Notes: generated by a model from the sequence alone, not told the origin. Shown: positions 16,538 through 26,093, counted from the stretch's first letter. The stretch is 43,221 bases of DNA from JBBBNV01 sp037137075 (GCF_037137075.1 NZ_JBBBNV010000033.1:1-43221); one strand, 5' to 3'. Numbers and translations: made by a program.

Positions 16538-17056
16538 CTACTGCTTGGAGGGGTAAATCCCTTCCAGGCAAATAATATAGTTCAATGCGACGAACGGCTG
16601 CATATTGTTATGAGCCTGAGACCCACCCACACTGGATAGAGCGGCAGGCTGCATGTCGACATTCGGCGTTTCTGTGTAAACGCTGACTGTCGAGCCCCGC
16701 GGCTCATTGGCCCAAACGTTCCCGATCGGACTCGTGTCGGTTGCGGTTGTTTGGGAATTAACCGTATGCGTATGATATGGAATTTCGTTCACACTCAGCG
16801 TCTCCGTCATGCTTCCCCCTGACGAATAGCAAGCCCTGGGAGTCAGACCGGCTCCGCTGCCCTGATGCATCGGCACGCAGCCGCGCAAATCAGGCAAACA
16901 GAAGTACGTTTTGTTATCCGTGCCGAACGCTCCGCCCAGTATCGTAAACAAAGCCTGATATCTCAGCAGAGACAATTGCTGGCCCTGGCAAAAGGCCCAG
17001 CCTGCCGGTGCATAGTTGCCTGAAAAAATGCGGATTTCACCTAAATAAGCGTCCAT
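16538..17056 (-). CDS. Phage tail-collar domain protein, MdpB-like (third of three)
   Basis: A 172-residue protein of the tail-collar/microcystin-dependent protein (MdpB) type. The N-terminus shows the family opening, EIRIFSGNYAPAGWAFCQGQ, and the YQALFTILGGAFGTDNK segment followed by the FCLPDLRGCVP collar strand. The middle EIPYHTHTV and the C-terminal NNMQPFVALNYIICLEGIYP are also typical. In phages this fold joins fibres to the tail. In bacteria, stand-alone copies appear in clusters on chromosomes with no phage genes, as here. It has no signal peptide. It is the last gene of the operon and has a GGAGG site. Confidence 0.92.
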   Translation of the reverse strand: MDAYLGEIRIFSGNYAPAGWAFCQGQQLSLLRYQALFTILGGAFGTDNKTYFCLPDLRGCVPMHQGSGAGLTPRACYSSGGSMTETLSVNEIPYHTHTVNSQTTATDTSPIGNVWANEPRGSTVSVYTETPNVDMQPAALSSVGGSQAHNNMQPFVALNYIICLEGIYPSKQ

Positions 17057-17082
17057 AGTAATCCTCCCTTTCGTTTATTTAA

Positions 17083-17589
17083 TTATTGAGAATGCGGCGG
17101 GAATACACCCTGGAGAGCAATGCAGAAATTGACCACGGCATAAGGCTGCATATTGGAGTGAGCCTGGCTGGAACCGGCATTGGCGATCGCGGCCGAGGAC
17201 ATAGTCCCGCTGGCGGCTGAGCTGTAGCCCATGGCGCTTCCAGCACCCCACACATTATTTGTTGCCGCATTCAAATTTGCCGTATTTGTACTCCCGATGA
17301 CCGAATGAGTATGTTGGGGAATTTCGTTCATGGTCAAGGTGTGCGCTTCTTCGCCCGCGGTCATATAGAGTGGAATGCCGGCAGCAGCATTCGGGTTCAA
17401 GACCGCCTTCCCTTGCAGATTCGGCAATTGGAACGTGGTTTTGCCGTCCCCTCCGAAGCTCGTTCCAATCAGGGAATACAGCGCTTGATTCTGATTGATG
17501 AGCATAACCTGACCGTTGCACTGCGCCCAGCCTCTTGGAGCAAAATCAAATGAAAACAGGCGAATTTCGCCGATAAACCAATCCCCCAT
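17083..17589 (-). CDS. Phage tail-collar domain protein, MdpB-like (second of three)
   Basis: A 168-residue paralogue of its two neighbours, with GEIRLFSFDFAPRGWAQCNGQ at the N-terminus, the LIGTSFGGDGKTTFQLPNLQG collar motif, EIPQHTHSV and the MQPYAVVNFCIALQGVFPPHSQ end. The start is set at ATG 17589 because AAAGGAGAGAG precedes it; an upstream in-frame ATG at 17631 lies before that site. The Ser/Ala/Asn-rich loop at about 110-150 differs from the paralogues and could be the variable, ligand-facing part. The gap to the next gene is only 26 nt. Confidence 0.92.
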   Translation of the reverse strand: MGDWFIGEIRLFSFDFAPRGWAQCNGQVMLINQNQALYSLIGTSFGGDGKTTFQLPNLQGKAVLNPNAAAGIPLYMTAGEEAHTLTMNEIPQHTHSVIGSTNTANLNAATNNVWGAGSAMGYSSAASGTMSSAAIANAGSSQAHSNMQPYAVVNFCIALQGVFPPHSQ

Positions 17590-17643
17590 CGTTCTCTCTC
17601 CTTTGTATATAGTGAATTTATATCGATGCATGAATAATAGAAT

Positions 17644-18162
17644 TTAGTTCGGACGCACAGGATACATCCCCTCAGTGGCAATGATATAAGTCAATGCCAT
17701 AAACGGCATCATGTTGTTGTGGGACTGATTCCCGCCTACTCCGGATACCGTACCGGGGTTCATCGTCGCGTTCGGGGCCGCACTGGAATATTGCTTCACG
17801 GTGCTGGCTGCCCAGAATCGATTCGTTGGAACGATGGACTCTCCGGGATTTTGCTGCGCACTTGCAATGTGTGTATGCTGAGGCAGCTGAGACTCCAACA
17901 GTGTAACCGTCTCGGTTCCCTTCTTGTCCCCCCGCGCGTAACTGGTTCCTTGAACGCTGGTTCCCATATGAACCGCAACACGGCCCTGAAGATCCGGCAG
18001 CGCAAAATTATTGGTCCCATCCCCGCCATACACGGTTCCAATCACACTATAGAGCAATTCATACTCAGCAACAGAGAGTAATTGTCCATTGCACAAAGCC
18101 CAGCCTGCGGGCGCATAATTACCGACAAACAGCCGGATTTCCCCTACATATTGATCACTCAT
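17644..18162 (-). CDS. Phage tail-collar domain protein, MdpB-like (first of three)
   Basis: A 172-residue paralogue: GEIRLFVGNYAPAGWALCNGQ, LYSVIGTVYGGDGTNNFALP, DLQGRVAVHMG, QLPQHTHIAS and NNMMPFMALTYIIATEGMYP. It contains the complete MdpB pattern and the regular GGDG turn. An AAGGAGGATATTCC site precedes ATG 18162. It lies 35 nt downstream of the DUF6916-type gene, so the five genes from the SLH protein down are probably one transcript. Confidence 0.92.
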   Translation of the reverse strand: MSDQYVGEIRLFVGNYAPAGWALCNGQLLSVAEYELLYSVIGTVYGGDGTNNFALPDLQGRVAVHMGTSVQGTSYARGDKKGTETVTLLESQLPQHTHIASAQQNPGESIVPTNRFWAASTVKQYSSAAPNATMNPGTVSGVGGNQSHNNMMPFMALTYIIATEGMYPVRPN

Positions 18163-18197
18163 TGGAATATCCTCCTTAATCTGTTGTAATGGAATCG

Positions 18198-18506
18198 CTA
18201 GACAAGCGTTTCATCCTTCAATACGCTGAACACCGCTTCGTACAAGAAGCCGTCCTCTGTACGCCCAACCGGCACCAGCATCCAAAGCACCTCATCAAGG
18301 GTGTCATGCTGCAGCTTGTATACATCTTGAGGAAGGCAACGCTCCAAGGCGCCTTTGAAAAATAATGAAAATTGCTCAAATTGGGCATTACCGCCCATAG
18401 GCTTCACCTCAGCCAGCTGAAGAAAAGACGCTTCCTCCTGATTGCTCAGAAGGAATTTGCTCCCCTTCTCCAGCCCCTGTGCCAGAGCCAACGTAAACTT
18501 CTCCAT
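18198..18506 (-). CDS. Small DUF6916-type protein linked to tail-collar genes
   Basis: A 102-residue protein. The pattern FEQFSLFFKGALERCLPQDVY, then LQHDTLDEVLWMLVPVGRTEDG and YEAVFSVL, matches my memory of the DUF6916 family, whose genes sit beside MdpB-type collar genes in other bacteria. Its function is unknown; a scaffold, chaperone or baseplate-like partner would fit the neighbourhood but is inference. The ATG has GGGGAGG just upstream, and the gene starts 12 nt after the stop of the SLH gene, implying translational coupling. Confidence 0.75.
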   Translation of the reverse strand: MEKFTLALAQGLEKGSKFLLSNQEEASFLQLAEVKPMGGNAQFEQFSLFFKGALERCLPQDVYKLQHDTLDEVLWMLVPVGRTEDGFLYEAVFSVLKDETLV

Positions 18507-18518
18507 TTGCGCCTCCCC

Positions 18519-21500
18519 TTACCTGTTGATTAAATCAGCTTGCTGCAGCAATCTGCGGACCAGAGCGGCTGTCTCCGCACGCGTTACTTCGTCCTTCGGA
18601 TGCAGTCCGCCAATGCCACCTTCTACAAGCTGGTTGCGAACTGCAGCGGATACCGCATCCTTGGCCCAGCCGCTAATCCGGGCTTGATCGGCAAATGCGG
18701 CCAATGCCTCGGGCTGCGCCGAAGTATCCAGCTTCGTCAGTTTCATGGCTCTTGCTATGATAGTGATGGCTTCTTCGCGCGTAATCGTACGCTGCGCGGC
18801 AAAGTCGCCATTCTCATAACCATTAATCAAACCGTAAGCGGCAGCTGTTTCGGTATAGCCTGCATACCAGTCACCGGCAGTTACATCTGGAAAGGCTGCC
18901 TGAGATTGAGCCTGTATTTCAGCTGGCTTCAATCCGAGACCGCGAACCATAATCGCAGCAAACTCGGCGCGGGTAATTGGCAGATCCGGAGAAAAGCGAG
19001 TCTCGCTCGTGCCCTGGATAACCAGTCTGGAGGTCAGATCATTTACATCCGCCTTGCTCCAGTGCTGTTCCACATCTTCCAGCGTACGCGGGTTCCATAC
19101 AACCGAATACGTGCTGTTCGACAGGCTGCTGATCACCGCATAATAAGTGCCGTCGACTTGAGTAATCCTGGTCGGCACATGGGATACCTGGCCGTTCGGG
19201 CCAAGTACAATGCCCGTTGTAATTTGCGACGGATCCACAGCAGCAGGAACAGGAATCGTCCGCTCAACATAACTGTTAAATGCGGATACAACCACCTGCT
19301 TATCGCCGTACTTCGCAATGATCTGGAAGTCAACAGGCGGCACTACAACCTTCATGGAGCCATCAGCTTCATTGGCGTATACAAGCTGTGCCTGCTGCGC
19401 TCCCGATGCGGCAATATTAATGCTGATTTGGATATCCTCAAGCGCTGCCGGCGATCCCAGTTGTCTGGAAATTTCATCGATTTGAATTTCTGCAGCCGGT
19501 AGGGTGTAGGCAGCCAGTGCGGTTTTGATTTCAAGCACGGCTGATTTGTCCTCCATCGTTTTAGCCAGCTTGCCATTCAACTCGCTGATAATACTCGTCG
19601 CGGCTTCCGTGTACGGAATCGTAACCGTACGGTTGGATTCCGTTTCCAGTTTATGAGCAATTGTATCGTTATCAATCGTAATTACTGTCTGACCATTGCC
19701 GTTTGATTTCGCGACAGCCGTCTGCTCCTGCTTCACTCCATCTACATAAACCGCAATTCCGCTATTGGACGGGCTGGACGGCGTCTGTCCGGAGGAGGAT
19801 GAACCGGAGGACGAGCCTCTATCCTTATCCTTCTGGGCCCGTGTTACGGTCAGGGTATAGGTCACATCACTAAGCCCGTCGCTGGATTTCACGACGATGG
19901 TAATCGTATTGACGCCAAGCTCAAGCGGGATTGCGCCCGAAGCCTGACCGGAATCAACCGCGCTGCCGTTGACCGTAATCCCCATAGCCTCGCCGGCCAT
20001 TACAGGTGTCACCGTCATTTCAGTCACTCCGTAAGCCACCTGCAGCTGATAAGCTGTCCGTTCAGGCGAGAAGACGGGGGATACTGCCCCTGCAGAGACT
20101 GCCAGACTGCTTAATTGGGCCTTGCTTGTTCTAAACAGCCGAATCGTATACGTTTTGACCGGGTCCGAGGCATTCGGCGGCGTAACCACAACCGGAATTT
20201 CATTCAGGCCTACCGCCAGATTCGTAATCACTGCGCTTAATCCAGGCTGACCGCCAATGGTGACCGTCGCATTCGGATCGTAAACTGCGGCAGTAACTGT
20301 AGTGGATGTAACGGAAAAAGCAACTGTTTCTTCATAAGTGAGCGTATTTTTGTCGAAGGCCGGTGTCATGCCGCCCGTGCTGGTGGACAAAGCGCTCAAA
20401 TCTGCAATCCCCGAAGGGAAAATCGTTACCGTGATGACAGCAGGGTCCGAATCAAGCTGACCGTCGGTTGCCACATAGGTGAAGCTGTCCAAGCCAAGCT
20501 CTCCCGGACGAGGCACATACACAAATTCATCCCCGTAAACGGCAAGACTTACGGATTTGGTTCCTGGTGTCAGCAGCCGGAAGGTCAAGGAATCTCCATC
20601 CACGTCCGTCGCGTGCAGCTTCTTGGTTAAAGTGGAGAAGCTGGTAACGCTGTAGCTTGCATTCTCCGCCACCGGTTTATCATTCACGGGGTTTACTGTA
20701 ACGGTGAACGTCACCGGGTCCGATTCATCCGTTCCGTCAAAAGCCTTGATGCTGAGGCTGTCTGTTCCGTTATAATCCGGATTCGGCGTATAGCTTAGCT
20801 GATTGCCGTTACTTACAGCGGCAAGGCCGTGCTGAGCCTGTCCAGCAATGGAGAAAGTAAGTGGGTCTTGATCCAGATCAGTGCCTGTCAAGGTATGGAG
20901 CAGGACATCATCCTCATCCACCTGCAGCACTCCGGGCTGCGTCACAACCGGCTTCGCATTGCCTACAGAAACCTTGAAGCTCGTTGTGCCTTCCGCCAGG
21001 CTGGCGTCAAACACATGCAGCGTAATGGTCGCTGATCCAAGTAAGCCGTTAACCGGTTCTACCGTAACCGTGCGCTGTTTTCCGCTGCCGCTGAGCGTAA
21101 TATGACTCACCGGAATCAAAGCCGTGTTGCTCGATTCGGCAGTAACCACAAAATCAGCCGGCTCTGCATCCGGGTCGGTAATGGTAAATGCCAAAGCGGA
21201 AGTTGCCGTATTCTTGGCCACACTCTGATCAGCGATAGCGCTGATTGAAGGCGCATCATTGACAGAGGTCGTGATTACGGTCGTTTGGCTGTCTGTGACA
21301 GGAAGAGCCTCCCCGTCTGTGACGGTAATCGTGATGGTTGCGGTTTCGGTCGTTTCGGGTGCAGCACGGTTCGGTGCCGGCTCAAATACCAGTTGTCTGA
21401 TTTGGCTGGTCAATTGAGCCTCTGTCCCGCTGGCCTCATACACATTCCCTGTCACGCTGAAGCCGGCCGCCTGCAGGGAGGCCGCTGTAAATCCGCCTTT

Positions 21501-23393
21501 AGCCGCATCGTCCAGTTCGATGGTCAGGGTCAAAACCTGTCCTTCATCAGCATCGGCAACACTGACGTTAGGAAATGGCATAGCAGTTTCGGTATCCAGT
21601 ATTTCGAACGGCATCACTGTAATACCGGACAATTCCGGCGCATCGTTCACCGCCGTGACCGTTACGGTAATCGTGCTCGTTGCTGTGCCGCCGTTGCCGT
21701 CGCTCACTTCGATTTTGAACTCATCTTGACCGTTGTAGTCCGCGTCCGGCGTATATTCCCAAGCACCTGTGGATGCATTGACTGTTGCTGTGCCGTGCGC
21801 GGCCTGCTGGGAAATCGAGTACGTCAGCGTATCCCCATCCACGTCGGTGGCCGATACTTGTCCGCTTGCTGCCGTATCCTCATCCGTTGTTGCCGTATCG
21901 TCGCTGGTTACCGGCGCATCGTTCACCGCCGTGACCGTTACGGTAATCGTACTCGTCGCCGTGCCGCCGTTGCCGTCGCTCACTTCGATCTTGAACTCAT
22001 CTTGACCGTTGTAGTCCGCGTTCGGCGTATATTCCCAGGCACCTGTAGACGCATTGACTGTTGCTGTGCCGTGCGCGGCCTGCTGGGAAATCGAGTACGT
22101 CAGCGTGTCTCCGTCCACATCCGTGGCCGATACTTGTCCGCTTGTGGCCGTATCCTCATCCGTTGTAGCACTTTCAGCAGGAGTCATTACCGGGGCATGA
22201 TTGACTTTATTGACCGTCACCGTAATCGTACTCGTCGCCGTGCCGCCGTTGCTGTCGCTCACTTCGATCTTGAACTCATCTTGACCGTTGTAGTCCGCGT
22301 CCGGCGTATATTCCCAAGCACCTGTAGACGCATTGACTGTTGCTGTGCCGTGCGCGGCCTGCCGGGAAATCGAGTACGTCAGCGTATCCCCATCCACGTC
22401 GGTGGCCGATACTTGACCGCTTGTTGGCGTATCCTGGTCCGTTGTTGCCGTATCGTCGCTGGTTACCGGCGCATCGTTCACCGCCGTGACCGTTACGGTA
22501 ATCGTACTCGTCGCCGTGCCGCCGTTGCCGTCGCTCACTTCGATCTTGAACTCATCTTGACCGTTGTAGTCCGCGTTCGGCGTATATTCCCAGGCACCTG
22601 TAGACGCATTGACTGTTGCTGTGCCGTGCGCGGCCTGCTGGGAAATCGAGTACGTCAGCGTGTCTCCGTCCACATCCGTGGCCGATACTTGACCGCTTGT
22701 GACCGTATCTTCATCCGTTGTAGCCGTATCGTCGCTGGTTACCGGCGGATTATTCACTACGGTTTGTTCATATTGCAGATAAGGGTCCGCATCAAAACGG
22801 AACCGGTGAACTGCCGCACCGTCGTTCACATTTTCCGCACCGGTGATAAAAAAGGTAAGCATCCCGTTTGAAGCGTCGTTAAAATAAGTCGTCACATCAA
22901 AGGACAGCAGCTGTTCTGCTTCAATCGTGCCCAAATGGCTGTCAAGCAGCTCGTACTTACTCGGGGTTGTCAGCACTTCATTCATCGTAGGCCAGTTGGT
23001 ATGGGCATTTTCAGAGCTGGAAGGCAGCGTCGTCGACTTGTATGCCCAGACCTTGGCAATAGGTATGCCGCGGATGGCTACCTCTTCCGGACCGGTGCCA
23101 TTATTTTCGCCTACCTTAATGCGCAAATAAACCTTATAGCCGGCAGGAGCATTCGCTGTTTTATTGAACCTCACAAAGGCATGATAGGCATTCGTTACGC
23201 CCGTTTGAAATCCAATAAAGTAAGGCGCCCCCACATACGCCCCATAAGTAAAATCATGACCTGCAATTGCAGCAAGGGGCGGCCCGGCCAGCGTATCGGC
23301 ATACACGGCCTCCCGGCCGCCGAATATCCCAACCATAATAAACACCACTGCCATCAGTCTGGCAAAAAGAACTCGCACTCCTGTTCTCTTCAC
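18519..23393 (-). CDS. Giant secreted cadherin-repeat surface protein with C-terminal SLH domains
   Basis: A 1624-residue exported protein. The start is GTG 23393 with AAAGGAGAGG 5 nt upstream. Residues 1-31 are a signal peptide ending AVYA. About 32-205 is a beta-sandwich region resembling DNRLRE/CBM96-type modules. About 213-586 holds four nearly identical 92-residue cadherin/VCBS-like repeats (the DGDTLTYSIS, WEYTPNADYNGQDEF and GTATSTITVTV motifs). More Ig/cadherin-like repeats follow, then two cadherin-like beta-sandwich modules (SALSTSTGGMTPAF and SLAVSAGAVSPVF) and a Ser/Gly linker. The last 185 residues are three SLH domains (ITRAEFAAIMVRGLGL, ITREEAITIIARAM and VTRAETAALVRRLL) that bind pyruvylated wall polymer. 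It heads the operon with the collar proteins, so it may anchor them at the cell surface. Confidence 0.93.
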   Translation of the reverse strand: MKRTGVRVLFARLMAVVFIMVGIFGGREAVYADTLAGPPLAAIAGHDFTYGAYVGAPYFIGFQTGVTNAYHAFVRFNKTANAPAGYKVYLRIKVGENNGTGPEEVAIRGIPIAKVWAYKSTTLPSSSENAHTNWPTMNEVLTTPSKYELLDSHLGTIEAEQLLSFDVTTYFNDASNGMLTFFITGAENVNDGAAVHRFRFDADPYLQYEQTVVNNPPVTSDDTATTDEDTVTSGQVSATDVDGDTLTYSISQQAAHGTATVNASTGAWEYTPNADYNGQDEFKIEVSDGNGGTATSTITVTVTAVNDAPVTSDDTATTDQDTPTSGQVSATDVDGDTLTYSISRQAAHGTATVNASTGAWEYTPDADYNGQDEFKIEVSDSNGGTATSTITVTVNKVNHAPVMTPAESATTDEDTATSGQVSATDVDGDTLTYSISQQAAHGTATVNASTGAWEYTPNADYNGQDEFKIEVSDGNGGTATSTITVTVTAVNDAPVTSDDTATTDEDTAASGQVSATDVDGDTLTYSISQQAAHGTATVNASTGAWEYTPDADYNGQDEFKIEVSDGNGGTATSTITVTVTAVNDAPELSGITVMPFEILDTETAMPFPNVSVADADEGQVLTLTIELDDAAKGGFTAASLQAAGFSVTGNVYEASGTEAQLTSQIRQLVFEPAPNRAAPETTETATITITVTDGEALPVTDSQTTVITTSVNDAPSISAIADQSVAKNTATSALAFTITDPDAEPADFVVTAESSNTALIPVSHITLSGSGKQRTVTVEPVNGLLGSATITLHVFDASLAEGTTSFKVSVGNAKPVVTQPGVLQVDEDDVLLHTLTGTDLDQDPLTFSIAGQAQHGLAAVSNGNQLSYTPNPDYNGTDSLSIKAFDGTDESDPVTFTVTVNPVNDKPVAENASYSVTSFSTLTKKLHATDVDGDSLTFRLLTPGTKSVSLAVYGDEFVYVPRPGELGLDSFTYVATDGQLDSDPAVITVTIFPSGIADLSALSTSTGGMTPAFDKNTLTYEETVAFSVTSTTVTAAVYDPNATVTIGGQPGLSAVITNLAVGLNEIPVVVTPPNASDPVKTYTIRLFRTSKAQLSSLAVSAGAVSPVFSPERTAYQLQVAYGVTEMTVTPVMAGEAMGITVNGSAVDSGQASGAIPLELGVNTITIVVKSSDGLSDVTYTLTVTRAQKDKDRGSSSGSSSSGQTPSSPSNSGIAVYVDGVKQEQTAVAKSNGNGQTVITIDNDTIAHKLETESNRTVTIPYTEAATSIISELNGKLAKTMEDKSAVLEIKTALAAYTLPAAEIQIDEISRQLGSPAALEDIQISINIAASGAQQAQLVYANEADGSMKVVVPPVDFQIIAKYGDKQVVVSAFNSYVERTIPVPAAVDPSQITTGIVLGPNGQVSHVPTRITQVDGTYYAVISSLSNSTYSVVWNPRTLEDVEQHWSKADVNDLTSRLVIQGTSETRFSPDLPITRAEFAAIMVRGLGLKPAEIQAQSQAAFPDVTAGDWYAGYTETAAAYGLINGYENGDFAAQRTITREEAITIIARAMKLTKLDTSAQPEALAAFADQARISGWAKDAVSAAVRNQLVEGGIGGLHPKDEVTRAETAALVRRLLQQADLINR
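21640..22745. repeat. Four near-identical repeats inside the SLH gene
   Basis: Blocks of about 276 bp (92 codons) repeated four times with very few base differences, coding the VCBS-like cadherin modules. The third unit carries a short insertion at its start. Because of the repeats, the opposite strand shows a long spurious open frame. Confidence 0.9.
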
Positions 23394-23817
23394 GCTTTCC
23401 TCTCCTTTATACATAAAATAAATGGTCGTAGCAGCGACAAAATCGGACAAAAACTAGAGGTAAGCCGCAGCTTGCTCCTAAGCATGAGAATCGACAAAAT
23501 TCCCGTTTTTCCCCAATAAGTATATCAATTCGTTCTGAACAAATTCTGAACATCATCACAATAAATGGAATTCAAAGCACGATGCCATTACGCAAATTCA
23601 GAGAAGCAGCTCCTCTGTCAGTTTACAAAATGAATCTCCCAAAAAACTCTCAAATTGTCATTTAACAGAAAATAAAATGCTTCATATGGCGGGGCGTGAT
23701 TACGTGCTGATGCACACCAAAAAAGCTGTTCCGGCCGAAGCGCATTCCCGTTTCCTTCCTTGGCTCACAGCCAAACGCGAATGTGTTTCGAATCAGAACA
23801 GCCTCTTTGTCATTTGT
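23394..23817. other. Intergenic stretch upstream of the SLH operon
   Basis: About 420 bp between cysA and the SLH gene. It holds a direct repeat TTCTGAAC at 23533-23540 and 23544-23551, an 11-bp step that places both on one face of the helix. A TATACT -10 candidate lies nearby on the minus strand. No coding sequence is seen. Confidence 0.5.
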
Positions 23818-24885
23818 TTAAATATGCACCGGCATCGGATCGACCTTCAGCCCGTTCTCCACCATAGCGGCTTCACTGTCATTAAACCGGTACAGCCGGT
23901 GAATGAGCACAGTGACTTGCTCGCCGGGAAGCAGCGGCTCTTGCTCAAGCGGGCGGTATGCATACAACCGGGTCCCTCCGACTTCCGCCTCAACCAGCCA
24001 GTTAGCCCCGCGAAAATAGCTGGCCCGAACCACACCCGACTCGGCGGCAAGCGGATAGCTCACCTCGCGCTCACGGCCAATCTCCACAAATTCAGGACGG
24101 ATGATACCCTTCGCAGGGGCGTCGCCCTGTTCCGGCTCAAACCCCTTCAGCCCGGATACATTTTCCAGCACCGTCGATTCCCCGATAAATCCGGCCACAA
24201 ATGCGGTGTTCGGCTGGCGGTATATGTCCAGCGGCGTCCCTTTTTGCTCAATCCGGCCCTGATTCACAATAATTATTTCATCTGCCACCTCGACAGCCTC
24301 TTCCTGATCGTGTGTCACGAAAATCGTCGTAATGCCGACACGATTGATCATTTCCCGCAGCCAGGTGCGCAGCTCCTTGCGTACCTTGGCATCAATGGCT
24401 GCAAACGGCTCATCGAGCAGCAGCAGCTGCGGCTCGGGAGCCAGCGCCCGGGCAAACGCCACACGCTGGCGCTGGCCGCCGGACAGCTGGCTCGGCAGCC
24501 TGCGTTCCAGCCCTGTCAGCCCTGTCAGCTCCAGCAGCTCCGTAACGCGCGCCTTAATCTCCGCTTTACTGCGGCGCTGAACGGTAAGCCCGAAGGCAAT
24601 GTTGTCGTACACCGACATATGGCGAAACAGCGCATAGTTCTGAAATACGAAGCCGATGCCCCGCTCCTGCGGAGGTACATCATTCACCCGCTTGCCGTGT
24701 ATATAAATGTCTCCCGAATCGGGCTGCTCAAGACCGGCCAGCATCCGCAGGATCGTCGTCTTGCCGCCGCCGCTTGGCCCGAGCAGGCCAATCAGCTTTC
24801 CTTGACCGACGGTAAAGCTGACATCCTTCGAGGCTTCAAAAGCGCCGAATCGCTTCCATAAAGATTCCACCACTACATGCTCCAT
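23818..24885 (-). CDS. cysA: Sulfate/thiosulfate ABC transporter ATPase
   Basis: The 355-residue ATP-binding subunit that powers sulfate import on the inner side of the membrane. It has Walker A (GLLGPSGGGKTT), a Q-loop (FVFQNYALFRHMSVYDNIAFGL, the typical CysA wording), signature LSGGQRQR, Walker B (LLLLDEPFAAID) and the H-loop (FVTHDQEEA). A TOBE-type domain fills the last 110 residues. ATG 24885 has GGGAGGG upstream. It is the last gene of cysT-cysW-cysA; the 242-nt gap before it is long for an operon but shows no promoter I can defend. Confidence 0.94.
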   Translation of the reverse strand: MEHVVVESLWKRFGAFEASKDVSFTVGQGKLIGLLGPSGGGKTTILRMLAGLEQPDSGDIYIHGKRVNDVPPQERGIGFVFQNYALFRHMSVYDNIAFGLTVQRRSKAEIKARVTELLELTGLTGLERRLPSQLSGGQRQRVAFARALAPEPQLLLLDEPFAAIDAKVRKELRTWLREMINRVGITTIFVTHDQEEAVEVADEIIIVNQGRIEQKGTPLDIYRQPNTAFVAGFIGESTVLENVSGLKGFEPEQGDAPAKGIIRPEFVEIGREREVSYPLAAESGVVRASYFRGANWLVEAEVGGTRLYAYRPLEQEPLLPGEQVTVLIHRLYRFNDSEAAMVENGLKVDPMPVHI

Positions 24886-25127
24886 CGTGAGTCCCTCCCG
24901 GTAAGCCGGCGTCCGGCGCCAGCATGAGTGCTAATAATTCCATACAGCCTTTTTTCAATCTCCTGACAAGCATTCTCTCTATACAGCTGCCAACAACAAG
25001 GTCGTCTGCGCGCAGGCTAAAGCCTTATTTTCGGCACCGTCCCGAATCCTTCCAGTTTCAAGCGGCGCTTGATTGCAAGTAATCTGCACAAGCAGCGCCC
25101 GTTGCATTCTGCGTCAGCCCCCGGACA

Positions 25128-26093
25128 TTAAACCGATTGCGCCGCTTGGGAACCGGACTTGCCCTGACCGGTTCCGGCGGAGCCGCGGCCTGACGCAGCC
25201 TGAGCTTCCGCGAGCTGGGCCTGACGCAGCTCCTTCTGCTGCAGCCATTCCATCAGGTGTTTAATAATGAGCGTCACTACGGCCACCAGCACCAGCAGGG
25301 AAGCAGCTGCAAACGATGCAGCAAACTGGTATTCATTGTATAAAATCTCCACGTGCAGCGGCAGCGTGTTCGTTTCTCCGCGAATATGTCCGGATACTAC
25401 CGATACGGCGCCGAACTCGCCCATGGCCCGCGCATTACACAAAATTACGCCATACAGCAGCGCCCACTTGATGTTCGGCAGCGTAATCCGCCAAAAAATA
25501 CGCCAGCCGCCTGCGCCCATACTGGCTGCGGCCTCCTCCTCCTGGCTGCCCTGCGCCTGCATAACCGGAATAAGCTCTCTGGCTACGAACGGGAATGTAA
25601 CAAATATCGTCGCAAGCACGATCCCCGGCAGCGCGAACACGATGCGAATATCATGCGCAATAAGCCACGTCCCGAAAAAACCGCGCGAGCCGAATAGCAG
25701 CACGAACACAAGACCGGAGATAATCGGTGAAATCGCGAACGGCAAATCGATCAGCGTGATCAGGAAATTTTTCCCTCTAAAATTAAATTTGGTGACCGCC
25801 CACGCCGCAGCTACGCCGAACACTGTATTCAGCGGGACCGCGATGGCCGCCGTCAGCAGCGTCAGGCGCACTGCGCTTAGCGCTTCCTTCTCCGTAATAG
25901 CGGCCAAATAGACTTCCGCTCCCTTGCGGAAGGCCTGCGTGAATACAACGCCAAGCGGCAAAATAAGCACAACGGCAAGAAACAGCAGTGCAATTCCGAT
26001 CAGCACCCACTGGATGCCCCGCGACTCTGTGATATGTCTTGGCCTGGACCCCGCCGCAGCGGTTCCGCCTTGAACCGTAATGACTCCAGCCAT
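25128..26093 (-). CDS. cysW: Sulfate ABC transporter permease, CysW type
   Basis: A 321-residue membrane permease with six hydrophobic helices and the EAA-type cytoplasmic loop (QEEEAAASMGAGGWRIFWRITLPNIKWALLYG). That loop docks on CysA. The pattern FNFRGKNFLITLIDLPFAISPIISGLVFVLLFGSRGF is typical of CysW. The C-terminus has an unusual Ala/Gln/Gly-rich tail of about 35 residues. ATG 26093 is preceded by GGGGAGGG. It lies 233 nt downstream of cysT, and that spacer contains a 9-bp inverted repeat. Confidence 0.94.
   Translation of the reverse strand: MAGVITVQGGTAAAGSRPRHITESRGIQWVLIGIALLFLAVVLILPLGVVFTQAFRKGAEVYLAAITEKEALSAVRLTLLTAAIAVPLNTVFGVAAAWAVTKFNFRGKNFLITLIDLPFAISPIISGLVFVLLFGSRGFFGTWLIAHDIRIVFALPGIVLATIFVTFPFVARELIPVMQAQGSQEEEAAASMGAGGWRIFWRITLPNIKWALLYGVILCNARAMGEFGAVSVVSGHIRGETNTLPLHVEILYNEYQFAASFAAASLLVLVAVVTLIIKHLMEWLQQKELRQAQLAEAQAASGRGSAGTGQGKSGSQAAQSV

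Noticed and set aside
21285..22871. 528-codon open frame opposite the SLH gene
   Set aside because: It is a mirror of the near-identical cadherin repeats; the Arg/Cys-rich translation has no start site or domain.
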